From NCBI GenBank assembly GCA_028753945.1, contig JAPNXP010000009.1, positions 4,092,001-4,156,000 on the forward strand: a stretch of DNA of 64,000 nucleotides, read 5' to 3'. The DNA is from Hexactinellida sp. DTS-2022 (Eukaryota; Porifera; Hexactinellida). The position numbers and the translations under genes were made by a program. The notes beneath the pieces were generated by a model that saw only the letters and a list, made by a program, of their open reading frames with translations, did not search any database and was not told where the DNA came from. Shown here piece after piece: positions 1 to 11,485 of this stretch (position 1 is the stretch's first letter; each line of letters starts with the position of its first letter).

Positions 1-219
1 TTAGATTTGATTTGAGAAAGTTAGTTACGGAAATATTGGTGATTACTATGAATTGGCCGACACTGCCACCCGCATAAATTTTTTTCCCCCATAGCGAATT
101 TTAGCGGATTTTGGATTAGTTATTCTACTAAAAATTGCGCTTCTAGTGATACTAAAATACCCTTTGTATGATTTTTTCTGGTTATGACCTATTTTGGGAT
201 TCAGCGACCAGATTATAAG
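1..219 (+). repeat. REP1 interspersed repeat, copy 1 (cut by window edge)
   Basis: This stretch matches 14285-14504 over its whole length and 57997-58100 over its last ~100 bases, all in the same orientation. The shared end reads roughly GACCAGATTATAAG. No coding frame is conserved among the copies, so this is a non-autonomous dispersed repeat. The left end lies outside the window, and I see no clear terminal inverted repeat or target duplication. Confidence 0.8.
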
Positions 220-443
220 TTGACTAATTCATTGAATAATTTCCAAGAAATGAATAATTTTGGATTATTGCTAATTTGATGATCAGTGAATCTTAAATCA
301 AATTACTCATATAGTACGTACTTTACGTATTTGTGATTATGTTAGTAATGTTACAGAATATCTTACATTATTTATCAAGAATCACAAATTGGAAATATAT
401 TTTAACGTTACAAGTTATTTATATAATTCAATGAATAAGTCAA
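220..443. repeat. Short inverted-repeat pair
   Basis: TTGACTAATTCATTGAAT at 220-237 pairs with its near-perfect inverse at 426-443 (17 of 18 bases). They enclose about 190 AT-rich bases and lie directly next to REP1 copy 1. This could be the arms of a small MITE or the remains of a foldback. No gene is visible. Confidence 0.45.
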
Positions 444-796
444 CTAAGAAGTCAACCCATAATTTGATCATGTAGCTGCTCTCAAATTGGGTTCCTAATG
501 GTCGTTATTATATAATAGCATGCATGGGCGTAGGGAGGGAGGGGTTGCCCCCCCCCCCCCCCCTAGCTCAGCCATTTTCAGAACCAGACCTCCTTTAATG
601 AAGATATCTAGGTAATTTCTGAAAAGACCATATAATTCCAAGTTTATAATTATAATTATGTAAAATTTCGGCTATCGCAGGCTGGTGGAATAATTGAATC
701 TTTTATAATATAATACCCAACTGTCTTGATTAATGTTTGGAATTTCATATAATTGTGCACTTTTGAACAGTATTATTTATTTCATTTTATTTCTAG
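444..796. other. No gene; C-rich patch and probable intron end
   Basis: AT-rich DNA with a G-rich patch followed by a run of about 16 C at 548-563. The preceding GCATGGGCGTAGGGA resembles the left end of the palindromic repeat at 62322-62396. The last part, ending TTTTATTTCTAG at 796, looks like the 3' end of an intron feeding the following exon. Confidence 0.45.
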
Positions 797-2190
797 CATT
801 CAATTTTGAGAGCTTCACAACTGATCAGAATTGCGATTCTTATGCAAAATTCCAACTTAAACATCCTCTATCTAAAGAAGATTGTTTTCCAAGACAATTA
901 GCCCTTAGTCTACACAATTTAGGTTTACTTTCTCAATTGACTCTCTTTCTCTATCGAAAATTTAAAATTGAGCAGGGATACAATTTTGAACTTAACAGAA
1001 AATTTATTTCATTACGGAAGTTTTTTTCTGTTTTAATTAAATTCCTTGATAAAATATTTAGTGAAAAGAAGCATTTGTTTGAACTATGTAAGGAAATGTA
1101 TGTTGTTTTACATTATCATATTTTAGAACTATCTGAAGAAAAGTTTAAAAGTCTAAAAAGAGTTCAATTAGATTATTCCATTCATCATCATTTTATTAAA
1201 GAAATGACTATTAAAGGTTTGGAGCCACAGGTTGAGAAGTTAATTATTCAACATGGCGAACAAATCAATAATTTGAAATCGATGCAGGAGTTAGAATTAA
1301 TGGACGTAAATGTAAAATTAAGAAATACCTTTGATGAGCAAACTATAGCATTGAGAGACAAATATCAGGCTGAGTTGTCGAATTCAAGAGAGAAAATAAA
1401 AGCTGAAACAATGTCATGTTTGCAAAAACAGGTTAAGATAAGAGAAAATGTCCTCAATCAACGTCGTTGCAGTTTTTTTATCTTATTTAAACAAGGAACC
1501 ATTTCAATTATTGATGAATTACATCTACTAAATTCTAAAATAATTGCTATGAAAAAAACCTGTTTGAGAGAAAATAGCGATTTTATTTGCAAACTGGAGG
1601 AATTATGTAGGAAACTTTTACAAGAAATTCATAAAAATAGAGCTAAAGAAATTATGAAATCAAATGAACATTTGCAAAGAGAGATGAATACTGTTAAAAT
1701 ACACTTTGAAGAATTATATATTAGTGATTTTGAAAAGAAGGAACATACTATTGTAGAAAAGTGTAAAAAGAAACATGATGAGAATATCGAAATCTTGATC
1801 ACTAATTTAGAAGGCAAGTTTTACGAAACGAGATGTAGTGAATCCCTTCAGCAAAATGAAAATATTTACTTGCTTAAGAATAATTACGAGCGAAAATTAT
1901 CTGAACTACAACATAAGAACAAGAGAATTGAGACAGAATACGCTGATCTATGTGCAAAATATGAAAAGTTGGAAAAAGAATACGCATTGGTTAAGAATGA
2001 TAGGATTATCAATTCGGGAGATTTACCTTTATCAAATATTATGCCTCGGGAAATTCACGGCCCTGAAGACATCATATTTTTACCTACTTGTGAAAAACAG
2101 TCTATAACAAACGTTAGTACAGTTTATTTAGAAAACAAACACTTAAAAAATTATATCAGAGAGTTAGAATTTAAAATTGAGCAAATCTAA
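797..2190 (+). CDS. Large exon of a coiled-coil protein (C-terminal part)
   Basis: An open frame runs from 733 to a TAA at 2190. The ATG at 733 is probably not the start: a polypyrimidine tract and acceptor TTTTATTTCTAG end at 796, so the exon most likely begins at 797 and earlier exons lie upstream, perhaps outside the window. The ~464 visible residues are rich in K, E, L and N with heptad-like spacing, strongest from about residue 170 of the open frame to the end (for example YAKFQLKHPL early, EYADLCAKYEKLEKEY late). This points to long helical coiled coils of the centrosomal, ciliary or cytoskeletal type. No catalytic motif, signal peptide or zinc site is visible. It is the only long frame here with no transposon character, so I regard it as host. 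I do not recognise the family. No clear poly(A) signal follows. Confidence 0.6.
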
Positions 2191-2990
2191 TTATTTATTT
2201 GTAATCTTTAATTTATATAAATAATATAGTATAATATATACTATTTGAATATTTAGATATAGATATTTGACATTTGCCATTGTACCTCTTAGGCATATAG
2301 TATATACTTAATAGCAATTACTCTAATAACAATATTGCTCGATTATCAAGATATTTTCAGTCCCCATGCCATCATTTATTCTTTATTTTGTTCCTCTAAT
2401 AGCGGGTTCGCCTATTAAAAAGCAAATTTCGTGCAAAATGCGACTTGTTACGATGCGAATACCACTTTATGGCATGAATTTTTCTGTTACTCGTCTTATC
2501 AATTAATTGTAGCAATAGTAAATCCTTTCATATGATATAATGCATTTTTACATCGAATTACAGTATACCATTTCGACAAACTTCGGCAGCATTATCCAAA
2601 ATTCATATTTATCTACTTCATTTGTATTGAAAATGCTTTGAAGGATTTGATATAGTGTTCGTATTAACCTGAATTTCTTATTTACGGTGTTAACTTTCGT
2701 TCTAATGAGTTAGTACTCTACATTGGCTGGTAACACTTAATTCCGTACTAGTAATAGAATGGGTCGGTAAAACATGGAACTTTTTTTTCTGAATATTGAA
2801 ATATTGGATATATATACAGTCATAGATGACTAAAGATAAGGATTGACCATTAAAGTACCATGGATGAGTTCGAAGGCCATTCACTACGAATATTAAAAAT
2901 AACACCATTTACTACAATATTTCCATTGTTTTGAATCTTATTTGTATCTCCGACTAAAAACAAATATGAATCACATTACTAGACATTATA
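2191..2990. other. No gene; 3' flank of P-element copy A
   Basis: Nothing codes convincingly here. Around 2825-2900 the sequence (AGATAAGGATTG, then CCATGGATGAGTTCG) resembles 62409-62480, beyond the 3' side of P-element copy H. A similar CCATGGATG lies at 4681 beyond copy B. This is probably shared 3' untranslated or terminal sequence of the P-like family. A terminal repeat could not be fixed. Confidence 0.45.
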
Positions 2991-3170
2991 CTACTTAAAT
3001 TTCTTCATCTTTCGATAATCTTTTCCCCAGTTAGCAAGATGAAAATTATAATCACTGACTTTGTTGGAAATGAGACAATTTGTTATGACGCCAAATACAT
3101 ACTTCAAAATATCCCAATGAGATATGTTGCAACAATGGCATACATCTCTCCAACTTTCACTAGCTGTGTA

Positions 3171-3583
3171 CAGGGACGTTGCCAGGATTTTTCGTCTAGG
3201 GCGGGGCAAACATTATATTGGTGTTAGATCTAGCAGTTGACGTTACCAAAATTAGGCGATTAAGATGAAGCTTTCTAGTTTAAAGTCCTGCAAAGTATGA
3301 AAGTGCTATGGTTAGTGTAATTCGTTTCAAATAAGTGTAGATTTACATTTTAGACGAGCGAGCGAAGCGAGCGAGAAAAAAGTTTGAGGTGTCTAAGGAT
3401 CTTGACCACAATGTACAGGGGAAAATTGGAGCCTCGTACAGGGATATGACTTAAATGGATTGGAAAGTGTGAACTCATTAAATTGAATTCAATAGCATCA
3501 ATGAATCAGAGGAATAAAATAGTTCAATATATTTTACCAGGGGGGGCATTGCCCCCCTATGCCCCCCCGTGGCGACGTCCCTG
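3171..3583. mobile_element. Non-autonomous hAT element, 413 bp, family CAGGGACGT
   Basis: Terminal inverted repeats CAGGGACGTTGCCA (3171-3184) and TGGCGACGTCCCTG (3570-3583) differ at one position. Exact 8-bp target duplications GCTGTGTA flank it at 3163-3170 and 3584-3591. It splits the C-terminal exon of P-copy A. Inside is an iterated GAGCGAGCGAAGCGAGCGAG segment (~3355-3374), and no transposase is encoded. TIR start and 8-bp duplication are typical of hAT. The element at 45570-45888 starts with a related TIR. Confidence 0.93.
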
Positions 3584-4479
3584 GCTGTGTACTCGATGTA
3601 TTTAATACCCAATGCGACTAAGGTCTGCTTCGAAGGTCTTTTACCAGCTCCGACATTAGTGACTTGTCGTTGTCAATTGCAACAAAGATCTTATAAATTA
3701 TGACAACTGCTTCTAAGATAACATCTAATGGCCACTTAAGTGATCCTCTGTCAACTAACTCTAAGTATTGATATTTTGAGTCTGGTGAATGTTCGATAAT
3801 AAATTCTTTATCGATAGTGAGGTAATTCAAACAGGTAGAACATTTCTCAGACCGCTTATAGAATTGAATCAATTGATGTACTGCATATCCTGACATAAAT
3901 GCTAGTGCTTGCAACGTTTGAGAATCTTACTCGAATGATTTGTCTATAATTTTTTCGATGGGTAGAGATGTTAAAGTCGAACATCCTGGATCTTGGCAAT
4001 TAGAAAATTGCTTGATGAAATCTCAGACTGAAATTTGTTTTGTAGAAGATTGATACAGATTTAAAATGCTGGATACCTTCAGTTTACGCTCAGACTCAAG
4101 AATTTGATAGTAGGAATTATGATAGTTTGCTCCAGACATTTGTCTGTATAATTATCCTGAAGTGATGCTCTAATGCATCATTTTGGAGGGATGTAGTCAG
4201 AACGTATTAGAATCCACAAGTAGTGGTTAGGTGACGAACTTAGTGAGGTAAAGCTAAACATGTATGACGCAAACTAGCGAAGGTCTGGCGGCTTAGTTAT
4301 GCCTTACTAGTTCTTATGTTTGCTTCCCATGGATCAATCCAAGAGACTGCGTTCTAAAAAGAGGAGGCGAGGATCATCCTTGACAAGAAGCTTTGATAAG
4401 GCGTCATTCAATCTGGTTCCCTTCTGGGGTGTACTAACATTTAATATTTTCAATATGTCCAAAATAATTAGTGTGACCC

Positions 4480-4625
4480 TGGGGCGCCGGCGACCCGCCG
4501 GAGCAACAGGTGCATGATAAACCAAAACCCGGGGTGCAAAGCCCCCCCGCACTCCCCCTTCATGCAAAAGAAACAAATTTACCGGAGCAACGGGTGCACC
4601 ATGCACCCGTGCCGCCGGCTCCCTA
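4480..4625. mobile_element. GC-rich non-autonomous hAT element, 146 bp
   Basis: Ends TGGGGCGCCGGCG and CCGCCGGCTCCCTA form imperfect inverted repeats. Flanks TGTGACCC (4472-4479) and GGTGACCC (4626-4633) match 7 of 8, as expected for an aged hAT duplication. It is strikingly GC-rich against its surroundings and sits in P-copy A. Confidence 0.78.
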
Positions 4626-4864
4626 GGTGACCCGTGACCTACGTTATAATAAGGCCTGTTCAGTAGTATGAAATTTTGGGCCATGGATGTCGTTTAAGTC
4701 CATTGATTATTTACTGTAAATGTTCAAGTTAGAGATACTTAGCTAAATTAGGAATCCAGAAGGGAAAATATTATTGGGTTTTGATACAATTCACATTTTA
4801 AGTAGTGTGTATGATAGTACAAAATATTAAGGAAGTAGTATATGAAAGGTGTATACGAAATAAG

Positions 4865-7732
4865 CTAATTGGGTTTCAATTTCTTTAATTTTCGAGTATT
4901 TTCGACACCAGACTTCAACAGTAGCAAGGCATTCATATTCTTGATTTTATTAGATATGATACAGTTCGAAGTAGATGTCAATAATTTGGCTAATATATCC
5001 CACATGAGTGTACCACAATTGTCACACATCACTCTCCATATTTCAGCTTGTTCATCTTCTATAAGAGTAGTTGTTAACTGTATGTGGATACTTCTAGAAG
5101 GACCGGTAATAAAGCTATCGAATAAGCTTGGTTGACTCTCGATTGAAGAGAATAATTTCCACTGCGTAATAATTGCATCTATGACATCACTACTTGGCCA
5201 TTTTAGTGAGCCTCGGTCGATTATCTGAATTAATCTATATTCAGACTCTGAAGGTTCTTCAATTTCCATTTCTTTGTTTACTGTGAGAAATGAGAGGCAT
5301 GATTGACATTTAGTAGAATGTTTGTAATAGGCATCAAGGCATGCACTGAGTAACCGGCTATAAAGGAGAGTGATTGGAGTATTTGCTTGTTTAATTCGAT
5401 TTCTGAATATCCTTGTATTGCGAAAGATACGTATCTAAGCTGAAAGAGGCATGAGAGTCTTGGTCACAAGAGGATGGGCAGGATTCTAAGAAGATTTTCA
5501 TTGATGTGTTATCTTCTACAGCTTTTTCGAAAATAATTTAAGTATGCCGGACAACTTTATTCTCCGTTCTGTCTCAAGTATCTGGCAATAGCTAATGTGG
5601 TATTGGGCACCTGACATCATCCTGTACAGGCCAAAATGATGCTCAAGGGGATCATTTTGCAAGAACGAAGAGAGGACGTACAAATAGCCACAATTTTAAG
5701 TGAGATGGTAAACAATAATACACGGGAGTGCAATACAGGAGTGACGAAAACTGGTAAATGTTTGAGGACATAATTTACCTCTTTTGTCATGCATGGCTCG
5801 CCAACACTCAGCCCAATCAACTAGACGTTGAAGGAAACTAAATCTAGTATCATTGTTTGTTAATGGGATGGAAAATTGATCCTTCAGAAGGATACCCTTG
5901 TTAGGAGTATTGATGTTGAATATCTTCCAAACAACACATATAATGGTATAAATTCTGCAGTTTGTAAATTTGTAGAAAGGTGGTATCGCGATTGGTAGCT
6001 AACATTCAATGCAGCGGTTGTTGATTCATCAAATATCCTTAAGGCTAAAGAAACATTTTGTCTTTCAAATGTGGAAGGCCAACAAGCATTAGAGGTTAAC
6101 CTTTGAGCTAATTTAGCAACAGAGTGTTGGTCACTTTTGTACAATTGTCGAATCTCTTCAAAAACTGCAGTGTTTGTAAGTTGGATTTTCTAAAAATCTG
6201 GATATGTAAACGTTTTATTGTAATCTGTTTGATTTAGCCAGTTATTACGGTTCGATTTGAGTATGTGGACGAAGTCGAAAAGCAAAAATAATGGTCGATT
6301 TAAGTCCATAGGGTGAGGAACGATAGCCTCTGGAATTCGGTTAGGAGAAAAAAACTTGAAAATGTTCACGTTCATAGGGTAACTATCGGTACACAAAACT
6401 TGAACAGAGAGTCCACATGCTTCTACGTCTTGAATACCCTCTTTGATAATTGGAAAGAGTACACCAGCCGATGAGTTGGCACAGAGCAGTAAACGAACAA
6501 TACTGAACCATCTTTTCGACAAACTTGATACCATGAAGGCAAAAACCTTTTTTGCTGCATCAGTAGGATTTAAAGATGATCCTATTACCTTACCTACCTT
6601 GAATATAAAAGTTGATTTACGTGAATTTCATCCATCTGAATTACAACATTACTCTCCCATTTGTTGAACTGAGTGGCAGATTGTTTGAAATAGTTGGTAA
6701 ACTCAGCATCCAAACCAAAATTTAAATACAAGCGTTTAAGTGTGGCAAGATGTGGCAATGATAGACAGTCCAAGGATTTAAGATATCTATAGCAAACTGG
6801 CGAGATAAGCTGGCATTTGAGCGATAAGACAAGAGTTTCGATGTTGTATCGCCTCAATAGTTTTCGCAATCAAACGTTGTCCAGTTGGCAAAGAGTGAAC
6901 TGAAGACGTAATAATACAAGCTGTTGGTTGCCAGAATCTTCGCTAATTGATGGCGGCAGTAAGTCGATTGCTTGATGAATGCTTTTGGTTGTTCTCTGAC
7001 ATGGTGTTGGAGTGTCTCAGGGGAATTAACTGGGATAGAATGGTGTTCAACTTGTTTAAGCAAAATGTGAAGTTGATGAATATCATTTATCCTAGTGAGA
7101 GAAAGAGTAATGCGTACACCTTCATACAAACCAATTGTATGTAATGTTTCGGTAATGGTTGAGGAGCGTAGAATCGAAATCAAACTCCTACCTATTATAT
7201 GTAGAAGGTTTTATTAAATTAAAGGATTTATCCTCAGAAAAACAAACTATCCAATGATTAGGGAAATCCTAGTGCTTTGCTTTGGATACTAAGTCTTGCA
7301 GTGTGGTGATTTGAAAAAGCTCTTTGTCTCGGTTATATTGTATTAGACTCTCATCTATAGAAGTATCAATCAATTGCTGTTCTCTCAAAGATCGATCAAA
7401 TCTCAAAAGTTTGGTGTCAGATGACGAAGAAAGATGAGGTGGACAGCTGGGTAGGAATCTTGGCACCGCTTCTTTGTGCAATTTCGGCTTAGTAGGTACT
7501 TCTAAGTGTGATCCATGAGGTTGAAGGATTGAAAAACTGGTCTAATTTCTTCGTCGAGAAAATGTTTCGAACATACAAACACTTTCTTTAAGTCAACGAT
7601 ATCTTCTCTACAGAGCGATCGGAGCCAACGATTGACGAACTCAGGTGGACCACTTGGCAACTTAAATACTAGAGTACACGGTTCTCCTGCGTAATTACTC
7701 CGACATCCGGGGGCCGAACACCTGTTGGGCAT
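4865..7732 (-). pseudogene. P-element-like THAP transposase, copy B (full length, broken)
   Basis: The most complete P-like copy. From its ATG at 7732 it has a THAP zinc finger (CSAPGC; conserved W; VCSKHF, all C2CH ligands kept), then a linker with the AVPRFLPSCPPHL signature (about 7450). A middle region and catalytic blocks follow: SPVCYRYLKSLDCLSLPHL, VVIQMDEIHV (first acidic residue, ~6640), GKVIGSSLNPTDAAKKVF, LCTDSYPMN (~6380), and FDFVHILKSNRNNWLNQTDY (~6260). The C-terminal DRGSLKWPSSDV block lies near 5205 and the stop near 4868. P transposases bind DNA through THAP and cut with an RNase-H-like fold. Frameshifts occur after the THAP domain, at ~6600 (just after MDE) and elsewhere, so it is inactive. 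B lies head to head with copy C, about 380 bp apart. Unlike C and F, B shows no intron at the GG-IIG site. Confidence 0.88.
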
Positions 7733-8115
7733 GACAAGCTAAATATATATAAGAAAATGTTAGAAATACACAAGAAAGGAGCAAATCGAAAGGGAGATGT
7801 AAATAAAACATGATCATAAAGGAACTTCACTTAAGGAAGAACGTTAAATTCGAGAATATCAAGTTTAAAAAGGCAAAGGATGATAAGTATGGAAGTTATT
7901 ATATAATTATATTGGATGTCGAAAGCTTGATGCACAGAAAAATTAAATATTATGGGTTTCTAAGAAAATGTAAATTATTTAGCTTAAGGGGAGTCGACTG
8001 TATGTCTGAATTTGAATTTTGTAAGCGAATTTTGTTTGTCCTTGGTGCATTTCTCTTCATTATTTACTTTTCTCTTTAATTTAACCTCTACATATTTGTA
8101 TTAGTTTACCACGTT
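7733..8115. other. Spacer between head-to-head P-element copies B and C
   Basis: The 5' ends of copies B and C face each other across 383 bp. The spacer should contain both 5' untranslated regions and terminal repeats. A 89-codon open frame (7810-8079, plus) shows no known motif and I do not treat it as a gene. Both flanks are A/G-rich on the strand facing the coding start, with TAAATA motifs, but I could not identify a matching terminal repeat. Confidence 0.4.
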
Positions 8116-10917
8116 TTGCCCAATACTTGTTCAGTATTCGGATGTAAGTCCAATTACACAGGTCATCCCAGGGCTACTGTGTTTAAATTACCGAGCGCCC
8201 CGCGCGATTTGAAAGACAAATGGATTAGAGCTCTCCATAGGGATATGGCTACTGAACTCCCAGAAGATAATATATTTATTTTTATTCATCACTTCAGAGA
8301 GGAAGACATTATACGAGTTGACTGGACAGTCCAAGCTGATGGTACCTATATATAAACACCACGAATTAGGCCAACTTATCGTATTACCGCAGTACCAACT
8401 ACCCAGAAAACAAAGAGACTTAGTCGAGAATCTAAGGATGTACCAAACTTCGCTAAACCAACAAGATCGTTTACAATTCGCTTTGGATAACTTTGATGAT
8501 CTTAAAATGAAGTTGCTTAGTTTACACCTTAGCCAAGGGCAGAGACGGATTAACGGACCCTGGGGCCACGGGCGGTAAGTAAACTATGGGCCCCTTTAAC
8601 ATATAATACTTCAAAATATCCACGAAAGCGCTTATCCAAAGGTGAAAGTACTTAGTAAGTGAAGCATATCAGTAACTTATGCATTGAACTGAATTGCTAA
8701 AATATTTAACTATTCACGAAAAAAAAAGAAAATTATATAAGCGAAATTGTGAATTAATGAGGTAAAGAAATATATTTCAACTTTTTTGAAAAATAACCAC
8801 GCTTTACACTGTCAATGTAATTATATTATGTTTTAAAATTATTAGTTAATCTCTAATTAGGACTCAAATACAACCACAATATATAGCCCAAGAAGCACTA
8901 TGTCCCTAGGGCGGCCATTGTAAAAATTTAAGATTGCTTTAGGCGCTCATTAGTTTAGACTTTAGAATCTTCAAGTATGCCAGTTATTTCTAGAATTTAC
9001 CCCGAGATTTGATATTTTTTCTTACTAGTAGGGATTTGCTTTATCGATTTGTATGGGCCCCCTTTAAGCCTGGGCCCCGGGCGGCCGCCCTATCCGCCCA
9101 TGCCTTAATCCGCCACTGGCCAAGTGTGGCGAGGTATTGTCTCAGTAATACCTTGCAGATCCTACAGCTGGAATTATTTAACAACACTATTAAAATTCAA
9201 TCTACACTAACAATACAGTTAGACTTAATAGTTTTATCCGTTACTCGTCAATACCAAATACTCTTGCAGTTCAATCGAATAACCGACTAACGACAAATTG
9301 ACTCCCTAATTTATAATATCTTAAATTTTGAGCCAAATCCAGAGATACTTGAGTTCAGTCTTGTTCTTGTAAATATCAAGGAAGCAGCTTCTAAATTGCA
9401 ATTGTCAATATCAATTTTAGAAGCTAGTGAACAGACTAACGAGGAATACTCAAGTACACATTTAGTACCTCTCCTCCAGTTTATTACTTGTCAACCTGAA
9501 AACTCACTTATTTCCGCAAAAACAACTAAGATATAACGTACTCAGGTTAGTATTTTCTGATTTCATTAATTTCATTATTCACCTTTTTATTTTAATATAG
9601 ACGGTTGCATTGAAGTCACATCTGCATATCTGATCTCACCAGCGTGCTATCGTTTTTTTAAATCCTTGGATTATCTTATTCTTCCAACTACAAGATCACT
9701 TCGTGCTTTATCTTCTTGCTTAGGATTGGCCAGTGAATACTTACACTTACTAGATAATTTAACTTTGCATTTTTGTAAAAGAGATCGCCATATTGTTCTA
9801 AATATGGACGAAATCCACGTTTCATAAGAAATCACTTATCAAGGTAATAGGTGATTTGAAACATAGTAAATGTATATATTTATGCTGACATTTCTTATTC
9901 GATTGTTCAGGTGGATTTATTATTGGTGAGATCGACCCTACTACTCCAGCTAAGAAAGTTTTTGCCTTGATAATTTATTATCTATCGAAAAAAATTTCAC
10001 AGGTTGTGAGGTTATTTCCATCAAATATTTCTACTGCTGAGGTACTCTTCCTAATCCTCAATCTTGTAATTATTGATATTGAAAAGTGTGGTCTATTTGT
10101 TGAAGTACTACTCATAAGTGATTTATCCACTGAATGTACGTTTATTTAAATTATATTCTTTTGACCAGAAAAAGTTACTTCCTGCTGTTCCACATCCAAC
10201 TTGCCCAGAATGAATTTGATTTCGTACACATAATCAAGTCTATAAGGAACAACTGGTTAAACATGAAGGACTATGATCTAACGTTTAATTTTCCTGCATA
10301 CTTCTCTATCCTTTGCCTTTTTTTTACTACAGAACTGAATGAGGAAAATTTAATGATATTCGATTATTGTACAAGTGTGAGCAACATTCTACAGTAAAGC
10401 AAGCTCACAAGCTAAGTTCTAAGGTATGTTGGCCAACAAGTTTAGAACGTCAGAACGTGAATCTTTTCAACGAGTCCAATTTTGCCAATTCAAAACTATC
10501 TACAACAACATTCTAAAAACGAAACTGCAAATTTTGTGGACACAAATAGTAAATTTCGAAGATTTTCACATGAATACCCCTCGCAAACATTCGCGCTTGG
10601 ATGACGAGTATTCTAGACCCCTTGTGGACGAAGATTGGCGCTTTTTGTTTCTTCAATTAATCTCTAATTGGCTTGAGCGGTGGAAGTCAACAATTGGAAA
10701 GGATGGAAAACTTAGCGCGCAAACTTTGATATGTTTTCAGCATTCTTGTAAAACACTACTGTTAGTCGTTTCACATCTCACTCATAATTGTGGATACGAA
10801 TATGTCTTAGCTCCAGGCTCCAAAATGATCCAATAGAGCACCAATTTGGCCTATATCGAATGATGAGTGGCGCGCAATATCACACCACCTACTCTCAGAT
10901 TTCATAGAGTCAAAGCA
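8116..10917 (+). pseudogene. P-element-like THAP transposase, copy C (two small introns)
   Basis: Starts with a THAP domain (CSVFGCKSNYTGH ... IHHFREEDI); the initiator is TTG rather than ATG and the Cys of the CxxH pair reads Ile. ADGTYI*TPRIRPTYR follows with an in-frame stop, then hAT element 8540-9118 splits the linker. The frame resumes at 9119 (SVTRQYQILL). GT-AG introns can be placed at 9546-9600 (55 bp) and 9844-9910 (67 bp). Catalytic blocks: VLNMDEIHVS (~9805), then GGFIIGEIDPTTPAKKVF after intron 2 and FDFVHIIKSIRNNWLNMKDY (~10215-10275). Downstream come RLDDEYSRPLVDEDWRF (~10590) and PIEHQFGLYRMMSGAQYH (~10830). The C-terminal domain is lost where a hAT fragment begins at ~10918. 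Multiple frameshifts; inactive. Confidence 0.86.
8540..9118. mobile_element. Non-autonomous hAT element, 579 bp, in P-copy C
   Basis: Left end CAGAGACGGATTAA and right end TTAATCCGCCACTG are inverted repeats. Target duplications GCCAAGGG (8532-8539) and GCCAAGTG (9119-9126) match 7 of 8. GC-rich subterminal blocks (TGGGGCCACGGGCGG; GGGCCCCGGGCGGCCGCCC) contrast with an AT-rich middle. No transposase. It splits the linker of copy C. Confidence 0.88.
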
Positions 10918-11162
10918 GGTGAATGCGATTGAAAGTATATTCATATACTGTATCAATTGTGGAATCACATAAATTATTTTAGAAGCCTCCCTAAAAAAAC
11001 ACAAGCTTAGTATATGTGCAAATTAATTAAGAATAAGCGTGCATAACTTGTTCTTGATGTGATATTATGGTATCATTTGTCAAATACATATTTGCCGGAT
11101 AATTGACCACCGGATATCCGGATCCGGCCGGAGTAGAGAATCTCTAATCCGGTACAGCTCTA
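10918..11162. mobile_element. hAT element fragment (right half, same family as 36567-37347)
   Basis: About 245 bases match 37084-37347 closely, including the subterminal run of GGATATCCGGATCCGGCC type and the right end GGTACAGCTCTA. The left half is missing, so this is a truncated copy that now ends P-copy C. Confidence 0.85.
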
Positions 11163-11485
11163 ATTATTACTATAAACCAGTTCTTCGTTCTAGGTCGCAT
11201 CGAGTCCTTTTTTCGTTCGTGTTACACTACAAATAACAATTAACGGACGCTTGGCGACATTACCAACCTCAAAAAATCACTCATAATTTATAAAGCCTGT
11301 GAATTGTAAATTACACGTACTTAATTTGATTCAGATTAGTTTGTCGCAATTTGTGAATCAATGTAATTCAACTTATTAATTAAATTGCTATTTAATACAA
11401 AGATTTTCCAGCCTGACAATAAATTGTTGGATCAATATGTCATTTACAATGCAAAACATATAGGCGGGTAAATCGTTGAATATCT
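11163..11485. other. No feature seen
   Basis: AT-rich, short frames only and no repeat shared within the window. The last 8 bases (GAATATCT, 11478-11485) are the left target duplication of the next element. Confidence 0.5.

Larger units (their letters stand above)
2991..4684 (-). pseudogene. P-element-like transposase, copy A (C-terminal half)
   Basis: Minus-strand remnant of a THAP9/P-element-type transposase. In order: a STPQKGTRLNDALSKLLVKD block (about 4435-4376, aligning with RLDDEYSRPLVDED of copy C), the RQMSGANYH ... QILESERKLK block near 4140-4070, the AFMSGYAVHQL / CSTC / DRGSLKWP block at 3914-3750, and an ISNK-containing tail ending near 2991. The THAP domain and first catalytic blocks are missing, and stops and frameshifts are frequent, so it is dead. 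Two hAT elements interrupt it (3171-3583 and 4480-4625). It follows copy B on the same strand, and its truncated N-terminal side lies close to B's 3' end. Confidence 0.82.

Noticed and set aside
733..796. ATG and hydrophobic start of the coiled-coil frame as a signal peptide
   Set aside because: The segment ends exactly in a polypyrimidine tract and CTAG acceptor, so it is more likely intron.
7810..8079. 89-codon frame between P copies B and C
   Set aside because: No domain, lies where untranslated ends of both elements must be; chance frame in AT-rich DNA.
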